Shown piece by piece: positions 12,101 through 30,507 of a DNA stretch of 64,000 nt. Source of the stretch: Trichoplax adhaerens. Lineage: Eukaryota; Placozoa; Uniplacotomia; Trichoplacea; Trichoplacidae. The position numbers were made by a program, and so were the translations under genes. Each line of letters begins with the position of its first letter. Within the stretch, counting starts at the first letter, position 1. The DNA lies in contig NW_002060967.1 in the NCBI RefSeq assembly GCF_000150275.1, forward strand, positions 372,001 to 436,000, in the 5' to 3' direction. Under the pieces are notes generated by a model. It was given only the letters and a program-made list of their open reading frames with translations. It made no database searches and was not told where the DNA came from.

Positions 12101-13608
12101 ATAGCCAAGACTCGTCTGGTAGTTACGAGCTGATTTCGGAGTATGTATGCCATATTATAATCAAATTATAACAAACTTTGTTTAACCTAAATGATATATC
12201 GTTGTTTAGATCTACTGTTTCTGAATACAGTAGCGATAACTCCTCTAAGGTAAGCCTAATGATTGCTTTCAGATAATTTGATGAAGCTATTTGTAACTAA
12301 ATATCAACCGTGGCCTTGCACGCATCAATAATTAATGATTGTAGATATTAGATTTGATACCTGATGATAGTGGGACCGATAATACTGAAATTGAAGAATC
12401 TATAGAGTTGTAAGTATTATAATTGACACAGAATTGGAGATAATATATTTCTATTACATGATTTGACGAAGAGATTGATTGATTCATCATCATTACTCCT
12501 ACGAACAAACGATCAAATAGGGCCTATAATGTGAATGATGCTGAGCATTGTAGTACTAACGATGTACCGATAACGGTGAACGACAAACTGAAGAATGTAA
12601 TTACAGAAAGTGTCAGCTAGAGTATTAATAGTGTTGATAATAATGAATATATTACTGGCATTGATAGTGAATAGGAAAGATTGCCTAGTTCTGATGTACT
12701 ATCATTAGTAAATGATGTTGATGATGATGCTTATAAATTGAATTATATGTCAATACTGAAGCTTTCTTTCTCTACGTTACTGCTTTAAAAATCAATAGTC
12801 CGTTAGGGAGGTTCGTAGAGAATTGCGTTCATATTTCAACGAGATTGAACCCTATACGATTGATGCTAAAATGTTTGGTAATGTTAGTCGTTTCTATAAT
12901 GTAAGTCAACTTTTCTATGAACATGTATTCTTATCTATTGCCTATAATTGATGATTACTAGCTGTCTTTAAAATTATTTCTGCATTTTGCTGTATTAGTG
13001 CAATTGACGTTTTTGTTATTTTTCTCTTTATTTAGCATAGTTGTAATCCAAATTTATTTGTGCAAACAGTGTTTGCAGATTCTCACGATTTGCGGTTTCC
13101 ATGGATTGCTTTCTTTGCAGCAAAGTAAGTTAAGATAGACAGTAAAAATGCGTCATCATCAATTTTATTGTTAATACATACCCAATCCAGCAAACGATAT
13201 TAATTAATTAATTATGTAATTGTTTCCTTTTGAATATAAAACATATTTTATATGATTAAATTAAATGAAATCTAAAATTTCTAATATTGGATATTGTAAC
13301 CATACTCGTATTTCATTATTCTTATAAAAAAAATCATGCTATTCATTTTTGCCTATTGTTCCTAAAATTGTATGACGTTAACGTAAATGTCATATAAAAA
13401 ATAATTAAGATACTAGATGCTGTCTATCGATTTATCATTACATCTAGCTGATTTTCATATTATAAGACATTTTTGTATTGTTGTTGGTAGCTATATACGA
13501 GCTGGCACAGAATTGACGTGGGATTATGGTTATAAGATCGGTAGTGTGGAAGGAAAGCAATTTGTTTGTCACTGCAAAGCCAAAAACTGCAGAGGAAGAC
13601 TATATTAA
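6110..13608 (+). CDS. SETDB1: SETDB1-type histone H3K9 methyltransferase, 27 exons
   Basis: Predicted 879 aa. Exons: 6110-6210, 7674-7916, 8394-8479, 8606-8643, 8781-8901, 9031-9103, 9195-9271, 9356-9429, 9521-9579, 9692-9734, 9841-9918, 10092-10393, 10470-10542, 10635-10662, 10760-10851, 10999-11055, 11144-11275, 11361-11479, 11601-11808, 11899-11947, 12044-12140, 12210-12249, 12345-12409, 12521-12596, 12799-12900, 13036-13124, 13491-13608; all phases close. Seen: Tudor-like region, aa ~120-331 ([23 protein letters not shown]); methyl-CpG-binding-like domain, ~425-496 ([20 protein letters not shown]); Cys-rich pre-SET, ~497-625; SET N-half with GWGVR; acidic insertion, ~669-777; SET C-half with NHSCNPN (811-817) and TELTWDY (847-853); post-SET Cys 867, 869, 874. 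Tudors plus MBD plus a split SET domain define SETDB1; SETDB2 lacks Tudors. Family role: nuclear H3K9 methylation using S-adenosylmethionine, giving heterochromatin and repeat silencing. It is shorter than vertebrate SETDB1 (about 1290 aa). Exons 1-4 are chosen by phase and weak similarity; the SET half is secure. Confidence 0.93.
8028..8335. repeat. 106-bp tandem repeat, 3 copies, inside intron 2 of the SETDB1 gene
   Basis: Copies begin at about 8031, 8137 and 8243, exactly 106 bp apart. They share aaagtagtaataaaacca, gcctttatgcttcggtac and attattaagaaaggag. Copies 1 and 2 are close and copy 3 is clearly diverged. The array lies 60 bp upstream of exon 3. Confidence 0.88.
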
Positions 13609-16600
13609 ATAATAATGATGATAACTTTGTAATCAGCCTGTCCAGGCCGTGATGTAAATTTGTAATATGTTTCTTTTTGATATATTCAAAATAAATTTCC
13701 TCGGAGTAACATAGTGGTAAGAGTAAGCATAAATAACAAGTTGAGTTAATTAAATAGATACTGTCATTCTGATTTTTAATATAATACTATATATAATAGG
13801 GGCTATATAATAGTAACATCAATACGCATAATGTTGCTATTGCATGGCAAAAAATATTCCATCGGAGTAATAAAGCTTGAACATGCTGAGTTCGCAAAAT
13901 AATAGTTGAAAAAATGAAGTTAATCATACGAAACAGTGTCCATCTAGTAAACAGAACAATTTTGAACTGAATGAATTCATTATTATCACCAAGAATATTG
14001 ACATATTTAATTTTTCTGACTATCATTCTATCCTATATAATTTTTTTTTGTGTCAACTTTTCTCGGAATAGATGTATTTAAATTGGATTACGTATCTGTC
14101 TTTGGACTAATTATTCAACAATGCTACAATATGTCCATTCCCATAATTGCTTTTATTTGGCTAATACCGGAGTAAATACTTGAATGTATTTTTCTTCAAT
14201 TAATACCGTTATTGAAATTGGCGATATTACTACCGTAGTACTGTCTGCACTCTGCAGATATAGACGTTCTAGAAGTGTATAGTAATATTTGGGATATTTA
14301 TAGGACGACATTAACTCCGAATAGATTTAATTCATTAGAGATGTGCGTTGGTACCCAATTTCTTACCGGGTAACCCCACTTAAAACTACAATAATTTGAA
14401 TTACATTTTAATGATATTTACTGTCTTTGCACTATTTATCCTAACGGTTAATTAATTTTATACTACAATCATAAAAGTACTGGATATCCAATATTGTCCA
14501 TGCTGCAGGATCGAGCAATTTTTTACGCGTCAAAGAAATCTTGAGGAGTTGCGACAGATTCATTAGCGATCACCCTGCACTTTGGTTGCTTGAAGTGATG
14601 AAATTTCTAGTTTATTATTGCTAAAAGGATACTTCAAGTGCAGGCGTCATGGTTACTTATTTAGTGCGTCTATCGCTTGCCTATTAATTAGTGCTTGCAC
14701 TTGGGTTGAATACGTACTGTATAGACTAGTAGTATACTGTACGCTTGCAGAATCAATTTGGCAATTATATTTATCTACCCCTATTTATTGGAGATCGTAA
14801 ACTCTCTTATGATAGAGTCTCGCTTTGTGTACCGCGGAAACAATTTGGTGTGTATTCTTATTGACTGTTTAAAAAAAAATTGAACTACCGGATGTGTCTT
14901 ACGTCTCTTCCGTGATGTAATTATTATTATTGTGAGCACTCCATGAAAAGTATAGAATCCAATCTGCACTGAAATTTGTATAATATTATGCGTAAAACCA
15001 CTAGAAGCAACAAACTATCTGGCTAGTTACTCTATTAAACTACATTATCAAGCATGAATAGGAGGATAAAGATATTCGAGGATTACTTTAGAATTAACTC
15101 TGTCTTGAAGAAGACGATGAGTGTGCATCTGGTTTACTTTTAAAACGAGTATGGCAACAGTTGCGAGTAAAGGACATTAGCAGGCGAATCGTTTTACAAA
15201 AAATTAACTCCAAATGAACAAATGTAAAATATTCTGGTGATGAGTAGAGACAGAAGAAATGATGGAAAAATAATTTCTAATGATGATTGTTCCAATTGAT
15301 AAGTGTAATGCTAATGGATAACATGTGATTTAGGTAATCATGTAATGGCTGGCACCAAGGAACAAACGAATCGATACTCTGGAGTTGTTATTATCAATTA
15401 AGTGCGGCGCCATACGTTCTAAACCAGCTCAGCTGTCGTGGTATTGTGCAATAGCATTAGCAATTTTTCTCATTAATTCAAAAATTCGGCCTGTGTAAAA
15501 GCTTTTATTTCTTTTATTCTAATTGTATTATCGTATCATAACATGACACGTAATTATAAGCGGCGATGATGATTGGAATAGGACGATATTTATTGCTTTC
15601 ATCTGGATGAAATGAACTTATCCATAACAGTAACATCATCAAGGAAGAGTGGGTAAAACATTACGTACACCTTTCTCTATTAGCAATTTAGCATAGGATG
15701 GATAGCAACCCTAGTTCGAGTAGAGAAAGGAAACAATGTGTATTTGGATTTGAAGTTTGTCTACTGGGTAGTAGGTCTACATTAAGTTAATGCCGCTTGC
15801 CTTTCAGTCAGTCCGATTTGCCTTAGCTGCTATCAACAATGAGGATAATTCATTAGCGATAGCTCGATGGAAGCATGTTGCCCCATCGAGTAGGTCAACA
15901 AGTACAGTAGAGTACGAGTGTAGCGGCGGAACAAGATAAAATAAAGATCGGATTGCAATCGACTATTAAAAACTACACGAATTCATGGGTGACCGACTAA
16001 ATGGATTGCCTATCGACTGTAGTTATTTATTTATTTATTAATTATTATCGATACAATTTACGCAATGGAACGATGATGATTGATGGATAATGATGATGAA
16101 GGATGCTTTGATGTTTGTCGTCCTATTCTGATAAATTATTAATTGATTGATTAATAGGATGGATCAGAATGGATAGATGGTAGTTTGAGTCGAGTGAATT
16201 GACTAGAATGATATGTTTTGCTCGATTGGTAGAAATGGAGCAAAGTTGTGGTTGGTGAAGAATATGACGATTAATTCATTGATTGCGATTGTTGACGTCT
16301 TTGCTATGCAATGGAAATCATTGATATTAGATAAGGGTTTTCAATCATTTATTAATCTTACGGTAATTATTAGACTACTTGCATGCATGGATAATATCGC
16401 CAACATCAATGCATAAATGCTATCCTTGAAAGCCTGACCAAACGATCAAGTATGTTGTTGTCTTTCAAGTTTGTTGCCATCGCTGCATTTGCTACAGCTC
16501 AAACTGCCAACATGTGAATTGTCGCATGGACAACAGATGTTAATGCTATAGCAATGGCTACCAGCTGAGATAATACGAACAATCAATGATGCCAATTGAA

Positions 16601-18540
16601 TGCAATATCATAATATAAGTCAGCAAACAAGGATATGTTGTATGGATAGAATACAAATAATCAATAACTGCACAATTCTCAGTTGTCTATTGTCATAACT
16701 GCTACAACAACAAAGCTACTTGAAAATACTTTCAATGAAGAATCATGCTTGAGAAAAATAAATAACAATATGGTTAATACATAAGGGCAAAGGATATCGC
16801 TAAGCTTATTGTTTAGGGCCATCATTTGAAAAGATTTACTTTTTTTTTTTCCCTGTTTATTTGTCATAATTTGGGGTGCTGGTGACGTCTTCTATTGGTG
16901 TAAGAAATCAACTATTCTGAAGGGTTATTGACGCTGTTGTTGTTGATGTAGATGTTAGCAACAGTTCACCACTAGTCTTGTTTACGATGGATATGAAGGC
17001 AACATTACAATAAAAGTGAGAGACAAGCAAGTTGTTGACTAGCGCCACTAGTCCATTAATTAGTCATAATTGATGAGAATGAATGCAGTGGAATAGCGGA
17101 CATTAGTTTAATGACTGGACGTACGAATGGAGATTTTAATTAACAACAAGGATTAGCAAGAGGTGATAGCAAGCAAAATAACGTCTTGTCTGCTGTCCTA
17201 TCATGGGTTCTGGGCCAAATCATTTTGACCACGACGGTCTCTCCATACCGATAACAGTTGTGATGAAGGCTTGCTACTAGGCAATACTTTCACCTCTACA
17301 CCATGATGGAATGAGTTTGTCATTCATTTCCACTGACTTTCTCTCTCATGAATCCACCATCTAGCTCGATGATGGATTCATTGCTTGCTCTTTCAATGTA
17401 TAACAGCTCCATAGTGCATCGTCAAGACGAATCGATTGTTTGCAGACTGCTTGTGTGTAGACTACCGTGTCTCCTTAATCTTGTATACCGTAATGGAAAA
17501 ACCAGCACGCTATTACCACCCAGAGAGTTGAAAGATTGCTTTTGAAGAATTGCTCTTTATTAGAATAACATGACACGAAATGAAATTGGATAAGGGTCAA
17601 TAAAAAAAAGTCATCTTTCCCCTCACTCTACCGATAGCAAACCGTTGTCCTACTGTAAGATCGGATGGATTTTGCAAGGAGTAGAAATGCATATCACGGT
17701 TATCGCTCTTGTATACTGTAGTGTATATCCTAGAAGAATTCTATTTATCACTCATGTCGGCGTGGAGAGCTAGAAGATCAATTTACTTCTTTTTTTCCAC
17801 CTTTATCTTCATGCAAAATATGCATGGATATTTTCTTGACAGTAATACAGTCCCTACTGTACAGTACTGTACAGTCAGGAATGGTTATGCAGCATGTAGA
17901 ACTTCTATTTCCATTTTTCCAAATGAAATAAAAGTGCCCAAAACGGATGGATGGTATTGAATTTTTTTCCAAATGTTGACCTATTGAATTTGGTTTAATT
18001 TTGCTGCACAAATTAACCATCAAAGTATGCACCGATTTCTATAAAAGAGATTGTATATGTTATGTTGTCCAATAAGGTGTACTGTACTGTAGTGTAATGC
18101 ATAGCAGGAGGTAAAAGCTTTCTCTACAGAATAGCACAAGAGCTACTGCTACTTGCGTGCAGTGTACTGCAGGTTGGTTACTGATAGAAAGATGGAGTGA
18201 GCATTTTTTTGCTTGCTTTCTTGAAGGCATTTTGCGGTCTGATCGTACAGCTCCTTTTTGTCTCCTGAAATTCGCCAATATCATAACAATAATAAGAATG
18301 CTGTTGCAGATCAATCAAGAATGATGATAAAGAAAGGAGTAAGAGCGCATGATTCATTGAGGCGAAAACTGGCATCGACTTACGTTGCCTGCTGGTGGAT
18401 TATTGTGCGCATTCTACGTCTGTATATTTACCAACGATGTTTTTTGTTATCCTTTCCAGCGCATCATGATTGATTGTCATAAATTCTCTATGCTGTAGAC
18501 AGTCGAGCACAATCATTGGAATAGACTGTTGACAATGGAT
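13609..18540. other. long gene-poor region downstream of the SETDB1 gene
   Basis: An AATAAA within 90 bases of the SETDB1-type stop (about 13690) could serve as its polyadenylation signal. Beyond it there are only short unsupported ORFs, homopolymer runs (about 16838, 17600) and scattered TACTGTA-type palindromes (for example 17855-17874). I see no exon chain. Confidence 0.5.
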
Positions 18541-18543
18541 TGT

Positions 18544-18780
18544 ATGAAAAGGACAAATGGAGAATGATGACGAGATCAGTCACTCCTTCCACATTTGCCA
18601 GTTGATCCAATTGGAGCAAGCTATGAAAAGGACAAATGGAGAATGATGACGATATCAGTCACTACTTCCATATTTGCCAGTTGATCCAATTGGAGCAAGC
18701 TATGAAAAGGACAAATGGAGAATGATGACGAGATCAGTCACTTCTTCCACATTTGCCAGTTGATCCAATTGGAGCAAGCT
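18544..18780. repeat. 79-bp tandem repeat, 3 copies
   Basis: Units start at 18544, 18623 and 18702 with atgaaaaggacaaatggaga and end with ccaattggagcaagct. The copies differ by only a few bases, so the array looks young. Confidence 0.93.
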
Positions 18781-19312
18781 CTAGCTTCAACTCGTGCAGT
18801 CAACAGCCTAACACGTGTCTAGTCATTGCTATTGATCACTGCTTCCAGTCGATTCTACGTACAATCAATCATCAGTCGAAGAAGCAAGATAGCGCCATGA
18901 AACAGAGTCTTGCAACAAAAAAAAAAAAACATGCAAGCGCCATTATTGTCCATACTCTTGGAATACAGTAAGGTTGATGCTCGGGCCGGACCGGGCCATA
19001 ATAACACGGTGTGCTGTCTGTCGATCGTCTGTCCCGTCGACTAGAATGTACAGTACAGTACAGACTATCCTGACAGCCACGTACTGTACACGGTAGACCA
19101 GGGACACACTGCTGTGAAATCACCAGTACCCTTGCGCAGAACTACTGAGCACAAAGGGTACAGTCCGTACCGTACCGTACCGTATCGTTCCAGTATTTAG
19201 GACGTGGAGAAAGAAAAGAGCTTCAATCGTTATCGGGTTGTCATCCACTTGATAGGCAAACATTGAAGAGAAGCAAAACTACAAGTGGAAATTAGGTTGC
19301 AAGGAAAAATTA
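18781..19312. other. non-coding, rich in GTAC palindromes
   Basis: Contains a run of GTACAGTACAGTACAG at about 19047-19063 and CCGTACCGTACCGTACCGTA at about 19168-19187. No gene is recognised. Confidence 0.45.
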
Positions 19313-19600
19313 TCAACGCCATTCAAGCGAGACTGGAAGGATTTCCACCATATTAGCGATTGACTTTGCTTGGTTATTATCATCCTTGGTGGTGGTGAGA
19401 ACAACTTGTATCGGATAGAAGACTATCGCTTTGAAAGCGATTGAAGACGTACGGTTACAGTCAAGGTAAAACTTGTAAGGCAATCGTTGATCAGGTTGTT
19501 TTTCTTTCAAGTCTATTTTGATATGGCTTGCACCAAACGCAATAGACTTTCTAATCAACGGGGTAGGATTGCTCCAATTGATCACGCTTCTTTTCCATCC
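19313..19600 (-). CDS. possible terminal exon of an unidentified minus-strand gene
   Basis: A clean frame of about 90 codons (including HIKIDLKEKQPDQRLPYKFY) reaches a stop near 19313, with a plausible acceptor just upstream at about 19600 on the minus strand. Composition is protein-like (mixed charge, hydrophobic stretches), but I recognise no family. It could connect to the exon-like pieces at 19774-20645; I could not close all phases between them, so the model is incomplete. It may equally be a chance ORF. Confidence 0.28.
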   Translation of the reverse strand, partial: GWKRSVINWSNPTPLIRKSIAFGASHIKIDLKEKQPDQRLPYKFYLDCNRTSSIAFKAIVFYPIQVVLTTTKDDNNQAKSIANMVEILPVSLEWR

Positions 19601-19773
19601 TACTGGACACAGGATACAAGGGCATAACGGCTATTTTTTTTTTTTTTTCTGATAACCAATCATCCATAGTCATCATGAAGTTGGACAAAAAAATACAAAA
19701 CCCAATCATCATCACAGTTCTACTCTCTCCTATACTAAACGTACATCACTTGTTCCAACAATAACTTACCTTT

Positions 19774-20645
19774 TGACTTGCTTGATGGAGACGATCAAAT
19801 TCAGTATTTTGAATCACTTTCTCCACATGGTTTCTATGCTGTCGATTTCATTGCTATACAACGACGAAAGGGCTAGACAAATGACTAGAGTTGACCGTCC
19901 AATATGGAGCATTTTCAATACTGTACCATGTTTTACAACGAGATGCATTAGTCATCATTTCTATCTTTGACAGTACAATAAAAAGTTTTTCCTCGGTAAG
20001 AGCACCTTTCATGCCCATGGATAGCCAATTCACCATCATTCAACGACTTTTTACATCGGTCATCAAGTCCAATGTTAGCTTACCTCTTCATTCTTACTCC
20101 CAACTAAATCAATTTCTCTTGGTTGATTCGACAACATTGTTGTTCGACTCATTTCCAAGGTACAGTATGCTGTCTTAGCATCGACTGGATAGAAAATAGT
20201 CATCATCATCGTTATTTTAGAGCCTATGTAATGCATTTCGCCTTTAGCTGTACCAGATAGCAATCGATGGCTACACTATACTCTACGTACATACACAGTC
20301 TTACTCTTGCAACATTTTTTCCTTTATACTATCGAGAATGCTGGTACAGGTATCGTAGTGGGAATGGTTAGTAAACTCCAATAGGACGATGACTAAAATC
20401 AGTATCCCTTTGGTATACATACGACTGTTTTCTCCATAAAACAATTTTACTGTACTTTTTTTTTTTTTTATTATCCTTTGGCTAGTATAATGTAGAAACA
20501 CAATTTCATCAAAATGTCCCTGACCGATAAATTGTCTCCAAACGTTGTTACAGTATGAGAGAGATATCCAGGTGTAATGGTCCAAAAAATTGAAAAAGAT
20601 TTGAAAACGTCAAGCATTCTCGGCGCCACAGTTCATCTCGCATAC
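19774..20645 (-). CDS. cluster of exon-like pieces, unidentified minus-strand gene or relic
   Basis: On the minus strand four pieces have coding-like frames next to good splice signals. About 20642-20550 starts with ATG (MRDELWRRECLTFSNLF). A piece ending near 20305 ends LDSIKEKMLQE before GTAAGA. A piece ending near 20090 ends EIDLVGSKNEE before GTAAGC. A piece of about 19840-19774 (HVEKVIQNTEFDRLHQASQK) precedes GTAAGT. Their phases do not all match in the arrangement I tried. I recognise no protein family. It could be a real small gene, a pseudogene or coincidence. Confidence 0.25.
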
Positions 20646-20689
20646 AACGTCAACACGACGTCATTTTCACCCAATATTTTTATTTCTAT

Positions 20690-21110
20690 CTTATGATGGA
20701 GAGACTCTATACTAGACTCGACTGTTGGCTTTGGTATGATTTCCTTTTCTTTCATGTATTCCTCCTCCTATCTTACGATAGACTCTATACTGGACCGTTT
20801 GCTTTTGATCCCAAGCACACCGTTGGTATGATCTCCTTTTCTTTCATTTACTTCTATCCTACGATAAACTCAATACTCGACTGTTTGCTTTTGATCCCAA
20901 GCATACCTTTGGTATCATTTCCTTTTCTATCATTTATTCCTCCTATCTTACGATAGACTCTGTACTGGACCGTTTGCTTTTGATCCCAAGCATACCTTTG
21001 GTATCGTTTCCTTTTCTATCATTTATTCCTCCTATCTTATGATAAATTCCATACTAGACTGGACTGTTTGCTTTTGATCCTAACCATACCGTTGGTATCA
21101 TTTCCTTGTC
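20690..21110. repeat. about 88-bp tandem repeat, 4-5 copies
   Basis: The phrase gtttgcttttgatcc occurs at 20797, 20883, 20972 and 21066 (spacing 86-94). It alternates with cctatcttacgatagactc and tttccttttctatcattta. A degenerate first copy begins at about 20690. Confidence 0.88.
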
Positions 21111-27553
<6,443 letters not shown>

Positions 27554-30507
27554 TCCAATTTTCAAACTTGAGTTCTTGAGTGCAATGTAATCATTAGATA
27601 TTTATCCTACACTCTGTGCTAACGTTTAACAATTTTAATAACATTTGTGCACGCCTGGAAACATAATATGGTAGGATCGTAACTGCTTATGCCGACTTAG
27701 GCTTCTTAGTGCTATAATAATTTATTGAAATTTTTTTGCCCAGTAAATGACGTAGCAATGACGTGATACACGCAATATAGATAGAGTAATTACTGTGGTT
27801 AAAAGTATATCATTACCTTCCTGCTTGGCAGACTGATATTCCTGTAGAGTGATGTAAAAAGATTTTGAAAGTATCTATTGTTTATTGGTTGCGTTTTTCC
27901 ACTAACAATTCTCAATAACACTTGACTACGACCGAAATGAAATACAAAACAGTTATTAACAGAAACATTTTTGTTTAATTGGCAGAATTAATATTGTACT
28001 ATAATAGTGGGAATGGTCGCAATGAATAAGGATTTTTATTAACCATCCAATGAGTTAATTATTCTACTAACTTATCTTTAACTTGGAAAACGCTTAAATG
28101 TAGACGTTGCTCTTGAATTGTTTCAATTAGCGTCTTACTTATTATTGTGAAGTTTGTAATAGGGTCAGTATTAATGACTATGCTGGATGATATATATAAG
28201 AAGTTACAATTGTATTAGGATTGACTAACCGGTTGGAGTAAGATGTTTACTGCGTTTCAGTATTTGTGTTGAATTTAGAATTGCCTGCTCAATGCGGGAG
28301 TATTTATTCCTACCCTGTAGAAGTTTTCAGTCAATTTGATAACATGTATTACGACTTTTGTCATTTATTGGCTTTGCAATCGATAATTGGCTATCATGGG
28401 TTACAACTCATTACAAGATAGATGTTACAATTTTAATTTATAATAATTACAAGTATAAGATGCTGCCCAGAGTATTAAACAGATGACTTATTTATGAATA
28501 AGCGAAAAAAGTTGCGGTTAATCAATAGTTATCGAAATTATATTGCGACAGTGTACTTAATGCATTTAATGATTTCTAACACTGTACAGTAATTATAAAC
28601 TTGGTTATCCTTTTAATTGAATGTTCTCTTCAACAGCTAGAGGTTCTTGACAGTTGTATCTTTAACGTATGCAATTCCATCTGGGCAATTTTCATGGTTC
28701 AAAAGAATTGCAATGATGGCTGTATTACTGTATACTAACTTGATACGATTCACTTGTATGTACTTTAATGAAATCTTGTCAATCTCTTTCTTGTTTTACA
28801 CCTGTAGAACCTTGATATATGCAATAAATCACAACCTTTCATGACTTCATGATCGTATGGTATAAATATGCGTACCTATGATCAGATTATGATTGTACCA
28901 GAACGTGCGAAATATTGTATTGTAGTCACTAAGTACAAGCGTTTTAAAATTATTTTTTAATACTGTAATAGCTACTTTAGATGTTTTGGTTCCTCTAAAG
29001 TAAACAATCAGATTATGAACATATACTGTACTGTATTAGCCTTGACAAATAGCTTTTTCGATATAATCCAGTTCTACTTCCCTATCAAAACTAACTATTG
29101 AAGCTGATCGTTATGTAATTAGAAAATAGCAAATGCAGTGCAGGCGAAAGGCGTTTCAGCGACGAGTTGTAAATTATAATAGTTTTACTAAACGAATTGA
29201 AAGAGCTCGCAAATTGTAGTGAGACTATTATTATCGAAGTATAAAACGAATAAACTTAGACTAGCAGTGAATAGATTGCGATTTACTTTATGCATTGCTA
29301 TAATACACAAAATAGAGGTCGACATTTTGTTCTGAGGGTGTTCTTTACGTTGATGTAGGTGTGCTTGTACGTTATACGTCTACAATACCACCTATAATTA
29401 TTATACCGTACTCGCAAGTAGATTTCCTGAATCGAGTAGCGCTGATATACGAGTATACAGTAATATAATGCAGTGCATTCGAGGTCTATGCAATGATTTT
29501 ATTCATATCGATTGTTATTGTATATTGGTAGTTAACGATTAATTAAACTTTTACAATATTGATAATAATGTCATATCACATGTAGACCAAGTTAAGGAAG
29601 TAATTATGATTTCGTATTTGCATTAGCCATAGAGAAAGAAGAAAGTCTATGGTGTTAGCAATATCTAATAAAAATACTAATAAAGCAGTAAATGACAAGG
29701 TCAACTTGTCCAATTGCATATTCTTGAGGTATATACCGGGTAAAACTAGTTTTTAATATTTGCTACTACTAGTCGATATTACAACTTCAATATGATTAGA
29801 AGTAACTAAAACAACAGTTGATGCGTTTACATTTTTAAAGCGATCAATGTTAATGTTAAAAAGGCTTTTTCATAACTATGTAGACTCGTATAAAAGGAAA
29901 TCAGAATACATTCATACAATTGCTGATAACTACGTATATCGAATAATAATTTAGTATTCCTAATTGAATAGAGATATTATAAAATGACCAGTATCTGAAT
30001 CACTCTGTCTAGATGTGGTTGAATTTAACTTGATATCTTGTAGATTCTATAATTCCGGTCATCAAGTCCAATTTCTACAAATTTCTATTTTCTACGGTCT
30101 GTTACAATCTCGACAAGATGCTTCAAATCAAATTGTAATCCGAGATTTACGTAGATATCAGCTATTTCTTTGTATAGTACGATAGTTATAATCGATAGTA
30201 CACTATAATATTAAGTTGATACTGAATGTTAACAAGGTTAATATATCACTTTATAATGATCCTGAGTTACTGAAAGTTTTTTGTAATCTTCTTGGTGTAA
30301 TTCTTCAAGGAATTTCTTTGATGGAGTTTCCGTCAACAGATACTGTAGCCTAAAGCTACAGTCTAGAGTCAATTTTTCTGATATCAATTTAAGTCAAGTT
30401 TTTCAAATTAAAATTCTCGACATTGTATAGGGATCATCCAAATAAATATTTTGAATGAAACCTCTTTTAATCTCTTTGGTTAAATGTGGAGACCGTTAAA
30501 GGGATAA
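27554..30507. other. intergenic: HIPK 3' UTR, then convergent intergenic DNA
   Basis: No ORF above 65 codons is present, and I find no exon pairs or repeats of note. The genes on either side converge (HIPK plus strand, STAND gene minus strand), so both 3' UTRs lie here. No clear terminator or poly(A) site can be fixed. Confidence 0.55.

Noticed and set aside
12618-12674. TAG recoding (stop readthrough) in the SETDB1-like gene
   Set aside because: A normal intron (12597-12798) with GTAATT donor and AATAG acceptor closes the phase, so no recoding is needed.
13036-13608. Separate SET-domain gene starting at the 63-codon ORF 13417
   Set aside because: The ORF start is intronic; the real exon begins at 13491 and completes the SET and post-SET domain of the upstream gene.
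20457-20470. Poly-T and other homopolymer runs as retroposon tails
   Set aside because: There are no target-site duplications or element body next to them; many similar runs occur in AT-rich DNA.
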